NCBI GenBank assembly: GCA_014529385.2
Contig: CM043944.1
Location: 74,241,384-74,305,383, forward strand
Direction: 5' to 3'
Source: Adiantum capillus-veneris
Lineage: Eukaryota; Streptophyta; Polypodiopsida; Polypodiales; Pteridaceae
DNA length: 64,000 bases
Below the pieces are notes generated by a model that did not search any database, was not told the origin of the DNA, and worked only from the letters and a program-made list of their open reading frames with translations. A program made the translations under genes and the position numbers. Positions 21,065-31,271 of the stretch are shown piece after piece; the stretch's first letter is position 1, and every line of letters begins with the position of its first letter.

Positions 21065-22860
21065 AAGTAATCACATTCCAGTCAGATTTGGGGTAAAAGT
21101 TAGAGTCGAGAAACCAGAAAACCATAACTTTGGCAAAAAGGCCATAAGACTCTGAAATTTTGAAAATCTGACCAAACAGAGCTGAAATTGATTCAAATCA
21201 CAAAGTGGTAGCACCAAACACTAGGAAACACTTGTAAGAGGGAGCAAACAAAATTTCATCAGTTTTGGCCTCTGTACTACGATCGCCATCGGTGTACCTC
21301 AGTGCCAGAATTGGACAAGATTTGACATGTGCCTTCCTGATAAGATTCTAAACAAGTTTGTCTAAAGCAACCACACCCAAAAACATAAAAAATGAAGAAA
21401 ATCAGGCCACTTGGGTAAAACTAGCCTGACAGACCCAAAAACTGTAAAATCTTGACTTTTGGTGATCCAAATGCAAAAAGACTTGGGGGATAGCCTTAAA
21501 ACATCAGTGTCTACAAGCATGCCAAATTTGGTCTAATTTGGGCTCCAAATTACGATCGCGATCGGTGTACCTAAGTGCCAGATTTTGACGAGACTTTACC
21601 TGTGGACTCCCCAAGTGTATACAAACATAAAAGTCTAAAGGACCTAGGGTCAAAAACCACAAAAAACAGGTCAAAACCACTGAATACAGATCCGAGTCAA
21701 AAACTGCTGAACTGGCATAGAAATTGACTTTCAGTAGACCAAAACACATCAAAACTGAGAAGAAAGCATACAGAGGGATAGCCTGTACACAAGACAATCG
21801 CAAATAGCTTTCATTTCCCAAAACAAACATCAAGATCAAGTCAAATTGACAGATTCTGGAAATCAGACACTTCAGACCAAGAAACTACAAATTCTTGACT
21901 TTTTTGAGTCCAAATTCAAAAAGATTTGGCAGGTAGTCTTAAAATAGCCTAGTGAACAACCTGGTGAAGTTTCATCCAATTTGGGCTCCAAAGTACGATC
22001 GCGATCGGTGTACCTCAATGCCAAATTTTGACCAGACTTTACCCACACATACACCTAGGTTATATAAGATACCAAGAGTTTTCAAAATTCAAAAAAATCA
22101 CCAAAATAGCCAAAAATAGCAGACAGACAGAAAACCACTGCAGCAGACCAAGATCTGGTGAAAACATGACTTTTTCTTGTCCAAATTCAAAAAGATTTGG
22201 GGAGTAGATTGTACACATCATTGTCTACCATATCCACAAGTTTCATCCAATTTGGGCTCAAAAGTACGATCGCGATCGGTGTACCATACTGACATTTTGA
22301 GTTGAGACTTGGTGAGTAGGTAGCTGATGACTAGACAAACAAATTTCTCAAAAGAACCACGGTCAAAAAACCAAAAGACAGTTGTCAAATAGGGCAAACA
22401 CTGATCACTGATCCTTCAGACCAAAATCTTGAGAAAACTCAAGTTTTTGTGATCCAAATGCAAAGTGGGTTTGGGAATAGACTAATCATACCCATGTCTA
22501 TCAACTCCTTAAATTTCATCCAATTTGGGCTCCAAACTACGATTGCGATCGGTGTACCCCACTGACATTTTGGACTGAAAATTTATCAGTAGGTAGCTGA
22601 CATCTAGTGCAACATATTTTCCAAAAGGAGCAAGGTCAAAAAAGCAAAAGAAAGTGGTCAAAAGTCCTAGTTACACAATCAGGCCAATAACCACAGAACC
22701 ACCTGGGATTTGGGTTTTCATTGGTCAAAACATCTCCAAATTCAAAAATACAAAGACACTTGGTATCAAGACATCAAGGTCTAGCTACTGTGCAAAAATC
22801 TTCCAAATCTGTGACATGGGGTCAACGATCGCGATCGGTGTACCTCTACACAGTGGGGGG
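21065..22860 (+). repeat. E2 leader: about 270-bp tandem repeats with CGATCGCGATCG core
   Basis: Six copies of a core close to CGATCGCGATCGGTGTACC, at about 21278, 21551, 21994, 22265, 22538 and 22824. Spacing is 271-286 bp except for one gap of 443 bp, which probably hides a truncated unit. Each core follows a block like TTCATCCAATTTGGGCTCCA. A related core, CAATCGCGATCGTTGTACC, is in the E2 LTR at about 30925. There is no coding. Confidence 0.9.
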
Positions 22861-23280
22861 ATCTGACTTCATAAGTTTGTATACCTACTTGAGTACATCC
22901 CAAATCTCAAGTTTGAGTGAAAAATACCCTCTGGAGGCCAAGATACAAGCACAAAAGTTCCTGTGTTCTGGTCCTGAGACTGTTTCAAGTGCAGTTCACT
23001 AAAATTGCTCTAACTTTTGATAGACAGCTCCAAACTGAGTCAGGTATAGCTAGGAAGAAAGCTTGTGGGCAATAGCACACACCTAGACCAAACTTTTTCA
23101 AACTTTTAGGTTTCCTAATTCCAAACTTTTAGGGTACCCAGAACCAATTTCCAGAGACCAAAAAAGTCACAAATTCCTGTCTTTTTAGAGACTTGGACCA
23201 GAGGCAAAAAGGGATTGTGTGCACTAAGACAAGGTGTTCTTATCTAGGACCATCTTGAGAGTATTGAGTGAGGCTTAATT

Positions 23281-23853
23281 ATGACAACTCATCCATCATT
23301 GGGGTTTCCCACTCAACTCAGAGCTATACCACCTACACAAACAACCAGAAATAGTGCAACACCTATAACAAGAGGGTTGAGACAAGACCATGAGGCTTAT
23401 CAATCATATCAAGCCAAACCTCAAGGCATGGCTCATGGATATTTGTCAAGTGATCATGTATCTCACTGGAAGCCAAACCAATCAACAAAGATGCGGGAGT
23501 TTGGAAGAGCAAAAGTGAAAATTGCTGGAGACTTAGAGGAGAAGCATCCTCTAATCAACAAACCAAACGTGAGATTCATGAAAGCCAATGAATCCATGAG
23601 AGTGCTTACAGATTACACTCATGAGGGCTTATACAAATTCACAAATGGGGAGCCATACATCTTCTACAGGTGTGTAGAGCCCAATGCCAGGGAGTTGACC
23701 ACCCATAAGAACCTCTATGCATTCACATATACGGATGCCCACGGAGTTCAAGTTTTGATGGTAGATAAGTATGGACATGAGTACAAACTTGTCAATCCAA
23801 TTGACTTAGAACTATACACATACAAGGGTACACCGATCTCCACTTACTTTTAG
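23281..23853 (+). CDS. E2 N-terminal protein region with Y-D-x-x-G-like repeats
   Basis: 190 residues, not recognised. The first 60 are Gln/Pro/Thr-rich and look disordered. From about residue 100 there are short repeated motifs with aromatic and Asp/Gly residues: VLTDYTHEGLYKF, FTYTDAHGVQVLM and LMVDKYGHEYKLV. Similar motifs occur eight times in E3. The frame ends at TAG 23851-23853 and continues without a shift into the capsid part, so this was probably the N-terminus of one polyprotein. The start Met is the first in frame and fits the end of the repeat leader. Confidence 0.7.
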   Translation: MTTHPSLGFPTQLRAIPPTQTTRNSATPITRGLRQDHEAYQSYQAKPQGMAHGYLSSDHVSHWKPNQSTKMREFGRAKVKIAGDLEEKHPLINKPNVRFMKANESMRVLTDYTHEGLYKFTNGEPYIFYRCVEPNARELTTHKNLYAFTYTDAHGVQVLMVDKYGHEYKLVNPIDLELYTYKGTPISTYF

Positions 23854-23859
23854 CCAAAA

Positions 23860-24624
23860 ATGATGCCAGAGTACACATCAGAGAGGATTCCACCGGGATT
23901 TTCTCTGAAAAGAGAGGAAAGAGCGGGATCCAACTGTGCAAGAGACCACAAATTGGTTGGATTGGTGACTGAACCACATCGATTAAGACCATATCAATTG
24001 GACAAATGTGTCAAGAAGAAGTATGATGGGTTAAGGGATCCATACATACATGCATCCTTGTTCAAACAAGTGCTAAGAGCCGAAAAAGTATTTTATTTTC
24101 ATACACAGTATGAGGGATTTGGCTTAACCTTCGAAGGGATAGCATTGAATTGGTTCCAACCGTTGGACAAAAATGCCTTCTCAAATGTTGAACAACTGTT
24201 GCAAGAATTTGTTGTGGAGTTCTCTAAAAGGGGAATCAAGCATAACACAGTGTCCCAAATCTATGCATTCAAGCAAAAAGAAGATGAGAGAGTGAAGGAA
24301 GCATCGCTACGCTTCAAACAATATATAGAGAGATGTCCGGAACGCGAGCTACCAGAGGATGAAAGATTATCAATTCTCTTCATAGAGGGTTTGAAAAATG
24401 AAACTCTCAAGAAAGATTTGCACTTACAAGGATGCACTTCCTTTGAACAAGTCACGGGAGAAGCGTTATACCTAGTTGACAATTGTAAAGCCTATGGCGA
24501 GGAAATTGGTGATACAAAGATCACTATGGATAATGCTCCTTTAGCATCTAGTGAAACCAAGACAAGGAAATTTGTTATGTCTCCATTAATGACCAACCTA
24601 GACCTAGATGAGCTAGCAGTGTAG
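23860..24624 (+). pseudogene. E2 gag capsid domain (Retrotrans_gag type)
   Basis: 254 residues in the same frame as the preceding one, separated by a single TAG. The capsid core is clear: FEGIALNWFQPLDKNAF, VEQLLQEFVVEFSKRG, VKEASLRFKQYIERCP and LSILFIEGLKNETLKKDL, the usual helical order of the Ty3-type gag. A TAG at 24622-24624 ends it, and the frame then changes at a run of eight A (24740-24747). It would assemble the particle around E2 RNA, perhaps together with polymerase proteins supplied by another element. Confidence 0.9.
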
Positions 24625-24746
24625 GTGGCACAACGAATAAAATGGTGTGGCATTGAGAAAAAATGGACCAATCATGAGATGAGTGAGTGCTACTATAATC
24701 AAACCTACACGAGGGGGACACTATTTGGACATCAAATAGAAAAAAA

Positions 24747-25982
24747 ATGCCTTTACCAAATCATCCATTATTTCAAAATAGGGTTGTATCAAGGGCTTTA
24801 CAAAGAGCTGAGGTATCACAACCTAGGCTAGGACAAGAACCTACGAGAAAACTCTATTCATTGAATGAGGATACTCTGATGTTCATAGCCAATCAAGAGC
24901 GTAGACCAGAGACCATTCTGGCTAAGCAAGAACAACCATCAATTGTTCCACCAGTGACTCAACAAGATGGACCATGCTACAAGTGTGGAGGTAACCATTG
25001 GGCCAAGAATTGTTCTCGTGTAGAGATAATTGGATATTGTTCGGAGTGTGCCATTACACACATTGTTCCAAATTGTCCAAAACACCCAAACAAACAGGGG
25101 CAAACAACAATGAATGTTGTGGGAGTGTTACCTGCTCCAAGTGGATCCGAGGCAGAACCCAAAATTCTTGTGAAGGTAGTGACGAGAGCCCAAGCAAAAG
25201 AAAATGCTGAGGACCAAGCTAATGAGGAGAAAGATCAACAACCCAAACAAGGGGAGACAACTAGTGTGTCAGTAAGGACTGGGAGAAAATCCTGGAAAGA
25301 CAAAAGAAACAGAATTAAAGCAAAAACAATTACAAATCAAACTGCACTGCAAACAGAATTACAAAAGACAAAGGAGCAGTTAAAACAAGAACGGGAAAAC
25401 AAAACGGTGGTGAGCAATAAGAAACCAAGGAAGGCGTCTTCTGGAGGATCTGTATTGGTAGACAAAGTCCTAGAGCCATTAGATGCTGCACTGGAAGCAT
25501 ATGAGGCTAGGTTGAAACCCAACCAAACCCTAGAGCAACGAGGGATGAAATATCCTCATGCTAAGGTAGAGACTGAGAGGTTGAAAATGTGTAAGGAATT
25601 GGTAAAAACGGCACAGGCAATGATGGAGCCTGAAGTACCAATTCCACCTCCAGAAACAAAACCAAAAAGTGTTGGATTTAAAATGCCTAAGGCAAAGGTT
25701 GTTGAAACATTAACTCAAAGAAACATTGAGCTAGAATCACAAAGGGATGTGCAAGCAAAGACTGCAACACAAACCAACAACCTAGAAATTCAACTAGATG
25801 ATCAAGTAGTGGCCAACACCACTAATGATGCAAGATCAAGATCACAATTTATGGCACCTATCCCAGAGATAGATGAGCCATGGCCAAATGAATTGTGGGA
25901 AGCAATGAGAAGTGCAAAAGATAGAAGTGCAACTTTCCAATCTGCACCCATAACTGAGGTCAATATAGGCCAACACCACTAA
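24747..25982 (+). pseudogene. E2 nucleocapsid with two zinc knuckles and Lys/Glu-rich linker
   Basis: Starts PLPNHPLFQNRVVSRALQRA, a common gag segment before the knuckles. Two knuckles follow: CYKCGGNHWAKNC and CSECAITHIVPNC, both CX2CX3HX4C, one residue shorter than the canonical spacing. A long charged, helical linker follows (LQTELQKTKEQLKQERENK looks coiled-coil). The frame ends at 25982 only because of a 157-bp tandem duplication; without it this frame joins the protease frame. Confidence 0.88.
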
Positions 25983-26124
25983 TGATGCAAGATCAAGATC
26001 ACAATTTATGGCACCTATCCCAGAGATAGATGAGCCATGGCAAAATGAATTGTGGGAATCAATTAGAAGTGCAAAAGATGGAAGTGCAACTTTCCAATGT
26101 GCACCCATAACTGAGGTCAATATA
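25811..26124 (+). repeat. 157-bp tandem duplication inside E2 coding sequence
   Basis: 25811-25967 and 25968-26124 are almost identical (both start GGCCAACACCACTAATGATG). 157 is not a multiple of three, so the copy shifts the frame by one and separates nucleocapsid from protease. Confidence 0.95.
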
Positions 26125-28365
26125 GGGCATGGAGTCTATCAAGGAGACATTCAATCTCTAACTGGAGATGCAGGGACAGAAGTTTCAATTGAAAGCAAAC
26201 CAGAGTCCTTGAAGATCTTACCCTCATACATAGGAGAACATGAGGTAGACTCAGAGACTAGAGTGGTGCCATCTCAGAGGAAAGCCATATCCAAGATGAT
26301 GGATACAAAGAGTATGCAAGAGTTGATGTCAGCTCCAATACAGTGCACCATTACTCTATCTGAACTGCTTAAGATTAGACCACATGTATGGGATGAAGTA
26401 GGCAAAAATTTGGGGAAGATGGGATTAAAGATACCTCTTCAAGATCTACCCTCAAATGAACAATCAAACAAAACTCAACAACAAAGTGCAAACGCTAAAC
26501 CTGTGCCAATAAACAAGGTGGGGGAATACTGCGAAGGAGAAGAAGGAAACACCACCTTACCTGTGGAATACAAAGAAGTTAAAACATTGGCTATACTTGA
26601 TAGTGGGGCTGGAGTAGCCATATCCACAAAAGAAATTTGGGAAAAATGGGGTAGACCAGCGCTTAGGAAAACTAGAATGAAGCTGCAACTTGCAGATGGA
26701 TACACGGAAAAACCTCTAGGTATCCTAGAGCAAATTATTGTGACTTCTTGTGGAATTGAATATGAACATACATTTGCAATAGTAGATTTTGGAAAAGGGA
26801 AAAATTTTGATATCATTTTAGGAAGACCTTTCATGCGTCAACTTAAGATGGTTCAAGATTGGGGCTATGACTATATCTACTTGAGACATAAAAAGATCAC
26901 AACAAAAATAAACATAAAAGACAATAGCTATAGAGATGTGAATAGAACTCCTTTAGAAGAAATTGACTCTACTATAGTCAATGAGAAAGAGATACCTGCG
27001 TGGCTACAAACCAAACAAGAACTTTGGATGTGTGGTGCTTTGAAGTGTGGAAGCTCAGTGAAGGAGGATTGCATCCTAGAAAGATCAATGGATGATGAAG
27101 CTTACATACCGGAACCCTTTCCAGAGGAGTTATTTGAGCCATTTGGATGGATTCAAATATTGGCAACCTTGGATGTGTGTGTGAATGAGGTGACCCCGAC
27201 TAAATTTTGTGATGAGGAAGGGTATGATATAACTCCCGTATTTACGATAAAGGTGTTGAAGGAAGCTAACGAGATTTGTGAGTGTGAAGGCAAAAAAGGT
27301 GAAACAGATAGCTACGTCATGGAGCATGATGCCAAAGTGCACATGAAGAAAGCAGAGAAACCACAAGAATATGTCATTATTGACATACCTGAAGAAACAA
27401 AGAAGCCGACTCTAGAAAAAGTGCAACTGAAAGTAGATGAAGGAGAAAATCTTCCAAGTTCAACGGCAAATCTTCAACAAACGCAAGATCAAAAGAAGAA
27501 CAAGGACAAGGAAGAAGATGGACTATCTCCAACGATGATCAAATTCAATTTATGTGGACAAACAGGGCTCAAGGTTACATGTTCAGCCGTGATTGATCCT
27601 TATGCTACTAAGAATCTAATAACTTATGGAACATGGATCATGATGGGAAATCCACCAATCAATGAGCTAGAAGAAACAGTTTACACAAGTTCAAAAATGC
27701 CGATTCCTAGCTTTGGAGTGGCAGAAGCTGTACTCAAATTGAGTACCGGGGAGTATAAAGATACTGTCCACATAATCAACTCCCATCATATCAAAGAGAG
27801 CCTGGTCCTGACAGAAAGCTGGAGGAACATCTTCTTTCGACAACAATCAAAAGCTTCAACAACAATGGTAAGACTCCATGAAGCTTCTCAAATCCATGCA
27901 GTGAAGAAATCGCCAACCATCGTGGAAAAAGGTAAAGCAAAGGTAAACATTGAAGTATATCAACCTTGCCAGACGACTTTACCTTCAACGAGATTCCATC
28001 AAATTTCCCACGAAGCCTCTACATCAAGAGCCACACCATCAACAATGCAATGGAAACCAAAGCAAAAAGTCTATCAACCAAAGTTTCCATCACAAAAAAG
28101 CATCCAGAAGAAGCCGAAGTATCTCAAGCAGGTGTTGGTATCCAAAGAGCACATCCAAGTCAAAGACCCAATTTGGATACATGAAACACGGGTTCAACCA
28201 CAACAACAAAAGGTGACAGGGTGGATAGCATTGAATGAATCAATCACTATTCAAGGCTACTTCCAAGGAAACACTAATGTTTGGGCCAAAAAGCCTAAAG
28301 TAACAGCCTGGACCTACCCACCTCAACCAACGAGTTCTACAAGGAACAAGACGTGCTATCAATGA
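26008..28365 (+). pseudogene. E2 protease region: active-site retropepsin plus second protease-like domain
   Basis: 785 residues. Retropepsin 1 lies at about residues 185-290: LAILDSGAGVAIS with D198-S199-G200, and FDIILGRPFMRQ. An acidic linker with many Cys and Glu residues follows. A second domain at about residues 510-605 has the same outline, but its active site reads AVIDPYATKNLI, so Ser-Gly is lost. After a basic Gln-rich segment the first copy of the Trp-rich motif appears near the C-terminus (KDPIWIHE ... GWIALNES ... GYFQGNTNVW). A TGA at 28363-28365 interrupts the frame, which continues to 29112. Confidence 0.85.
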
Positions 28366-29112
28366 AATACAAAATACTCATGGAAGAGAAAGAACACCAA
28401 CAAAAGGCAAACAAAAAGACCTTCCAAGCGGGCAACGCGAAAAGTTTGGGTACCGAAATCAGACTTCAACAAAGATACCCAACACAAACAGGTGAATCAG
28501 TGGGTGATTCCAGTGAAGCTACTCGAAGCACAAGGATTCTATGAAGGTAACACTCAAATATGGTTATCCAAAGTAGTTACTCAACCTAGAGCCACTAAGA
28601 CCAACCAAGTAGCAAAAGACCCCACACAAAGAATAAAGAGCCAATGGAGACCAATTACAACCAAGGCTGCTTCAATCTACAGATGGATACCTTGTCATCA
28701 ATTACAAAAGCAAGGATTTTACAACGAAAATAATCAGGTTTGGATACCAAAGCCTAGTGTCCATCAAATTGTAGAAGAAGATAAAATGCCAAAGACGGTC
28801 ACACAAGGACCAAAAACAAGATGGGTTCCAAAATTGCTAGTGGAAACTCAATCACAGAGAACCCACACATCTCGACAATCGCTTCTCATGGAAATTAATG
28901 CAAAGGCTACATCAAGCCCTATCAGAGCTGAAGGACTTGTTTTACAAAGAAGTATCAACATACAACAAGCAAGTCAAGAGGAGCCAAAATATGCCAACTT
29001 ACTCGACAAAATGGTGGCATTCAAAGACCAAAGCAATGATAGAAGCCTTAATCTCAAGAACTTATGGCATTGGGTTTCAGGCCATGAACAGGTAAGTCCA
29101 AGTCGCAATTAA
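28366..29112 (+). pseudogene. E2 C-terminal Trp-rich tandem repeat domain
   Basis: Same frame as the protease after a single TGA. Two more complete motif copies are seen: NQWVIPVKLLEAQGFYEGNT followed by QIWLSK, and YRWIPCHQLQKQGFYNENNQ followed by VWIPKP. A partial one reads TRWVPKLLVETQ. The consensus is W-I/V-P, about eight residues, L-x-x-Q-G-F-Y-x-x-N-x-Q-I/V-W-I/L-x-K, with units 45-60 residues apart. The tail (LLDKMVAFKDQSNDRSLNLK) is less repetitive. I do not know this domain from any retroelement family; E3 has the same one. The motif could bind RNA or protein, which cannot be decided from sequence. Confidence 0.75.
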
Positions 29113-30333
29113 AAATACATGGCATAAAAGTCAAGAGTCGGGCAGTTGAGCCACTAAATGAGCAAGGCATTAGTTCCAAAGCTTCTAGTAATATTCTCTG
29201 TGGTCTAAGAGTCTTAGCTATTCTAGGTACTGCTCAAGGTGGAGGAGTTGAGCATATTTATGTTGTGTCGCTCATGCTGGTATAGGTGAGCATAAGAGTC
29301 GAAGTCTATATATTTCAAGTTTGGTAAAGTGAAGAAGAGAGTCCAAAAGACACTCACGCACTACGCATAGTGAGGAATGAGTGGAGAAGCTTCTACATCA
29401 AAAACCCTTCTTGGAAACGTGCAAGCTATTGAGACGTCCTTTGATGTCACACGTGCTACATTTGTTCCTTGAAGCACCCATCAACTCCATCTTTTACAAT
29501 ACATGCTTTTGTTTAAAAACTTCTCATAAGCATATAGAGTGTCCCATAATTGGCACTTACATTAGGCACTCTTCCTTTGTTTCTCCCAAGCACTCACCTT
29601 GCATGACAGGTACTTCGAGTCAAAATTCTCAAATCCAACAAGAGCGTATACCGAAGGAAATTTTTTCCCACCGGGTTTTTTCCCTTTGGTCATCCAGGTT
29701 TTAAGACCCTAATCTAGACTTCATCATCTACTTCTTGTATATATTCCTTCTACATCAAGTTTCAACAATAAGGAAAGGGATACAAATCAATCAACAACAA
29801 CTTGGAGCAAAAACAGCAGGTCTCCATAGGCTTATGAAGAGAATATTTTATCTTCAAGGGAGACAACAAAGCTCCATCCAACAATGGAACGTCAAAGAAT
29901 GTACTACAACATCAAGCAATGAGAAATTTAGCAAGCGATCTATCCACAAAAATCAAAAATAGCTCACACAGTGCTTCAACATTGGCGACCTATTGCAAAC
30001 AACTCAAATTGCAGTGGACCTTGAAAGAATATCCATCATAAAGTCCACGCCACAAGGAAAATCAGTTCTACATGATTAAACACTTGAACATCCATCTTTA
30101 CAGCAGCTAAGATTGACAACCAAGAGGCGAATGCACAACCAAAAGAAACGTTGCCTCGATAATCAAATCTCAAATCATGTATCAAAAACATGACAACTAT
30201 GCATCACTCAAGGAAGGGGGGAGCGTCATCAACGACAACGGGCTTCCCAAGATGAAGACCAACCTTGAAGACAAAGCGAAAGACAACCCTATGACAAGAC
30301 TGCACAAGTTCGTGTCAAGGGAGGACACGAGCT
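29113..30333 (+). other. E2 long 3' non-coding region, conserved with E3
   Basis: About 1.2 kb without a convincing gene. The part 29140-29720 resembles 62918-63610 of E3, with shared blocks such as GTCGCTCATGCTGG, GAGCATAAGAGTCGAAGTCT, and GGGTTTTTTCCCTTTGGTCA near the end. Short reading frames here do not correspond between the two elements, so the conservation is at RNA or DNA level. Confidence 0.8.
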
Positions 30334-30346
30334 AGGAAGGGGGGAG
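30334..30346 (+). promoter_or_regulatory. polypurine tract of E2
   Basis: AGGAAGGGGGGAG directly before the LTR start; E3 has AGGAAGGGGGGAA at 63853-63865. Confidence 0.92.
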
Positions 30347-31271
30347 TGTTTGGAGGTGATAACAACATACAAGCGCCTACCTAGCCAAGGCGCCGTTGAG
30401 TCAGCTGGCCAAAGTTTTGATGTGGTCACATTATTTTTCCGATCTTTAATACATCAAACCCTGTAAAAGTCTAATGACAATCGCCTATGTCAAGTCTGAG
30501 TCAAAGATGTAATTTTTCCAATGATGTATGTAAAGGTCCATGAGAAGTTGGCCGCCAGCCACTTTAGAAAGCCGTAGGTATATAATACACTAAGGTTAGT
30601 GGGAAAGGGAGATTATTTTTTGAAGATAAGGGACTACTACGTTACGTACAGAGAGCTACCTCTTTGCTCCAACTTGTAATCATCGCTTCTGTGGCTACGG
30701 TAATCCAAATTCACTTTTGTTTCTTGCATTGTGTTCCTCTTACTTTGCTCTTTCATTCAAGTGTAAGCATTCGAGATTCGGTGAAGGTTTCAGACGCATC
30801 CGTTTAGGCCTTAAATCACTGTTTTGAGTGTTTATATGCGTATTTTATGTTGTTTTGACCCTAGGAGAGGCTTTAGGGACCGAAAGACGACCCCGTTTAC
30901 TGTTTTTGCGTACTGTGGGACGAACAATCGCGATCGTTGTACCTCTCCAGAATGCTGTGACAGTGATAGGATATGTTCCCGATAGTCCCCTGTAGCTTCC
31001 CTTCAAGTTTCCTGCGATTCCGATATGATTTGCATGGTGAACGTGCGTGATGACTGTAGAGCTGTGTAGAAGGACATAAGCAGATTACTTGGCTTTAGTG
31101 CGATCAATTTGCTTGTAGAGTTAGTATTTTCATCTCTTCAAGTTCACTTCATTAGGATTGACACCCTAGTGAGTTTCCATGCCTCATCCAAGTCTCTTCC
31201 CCTGTATCGATAAATTTATGCTGATGCTTGAGAGCTATGCTATGGACGTCCGTCGCGGCGACCCGCAAACA
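30347..31271 (+). repeat. 3' LTR of E2 (925 bp)
   Basis: Starts TGTTTGGAGG after the polypurine tract. The best end is CAAACA at 31271, the exact inverse of the first six bases. It contains a TATA box (TATATAA at 30579-30585), a short inverted repeat near its tip (GCGCCT ... AGGCGC at about 30372-30392), and one copy of the palindromic core of the leader repeats at about 30925. The end is inferred because the 5' LTR is absent. Confidence 0.85.

Larger units (their letters stand above)
21065..31271 (+). mobile_element. LTR element E2: gag-protease plus Trp-rich repeat domain, no polymerase
   Basis: Leader with tandem repeats, coding region 23281-29112, long 3' non-coding region, polypurine tract and 925-bp LTR. 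No reverse transcriptase, RNase H or integrase motif is seen on either strand between 23281 and 30346, so it is non-autonomous as it stands. The 5' LTR and primer site are missing, because the leader starts at the end of the copia fragment. The 3' organisation and C-terminal domain are shared with E3 (52498-64000). Confidence 0.85.

Noticed and set aside
21278-22844. CRISPR-like array from the regularly spaced 19-21-bp cores
   Set aside because: Spacers of about 250 bp are themselves repeated and the context is a plant LTR-element leader, so this is a tandem repeat.
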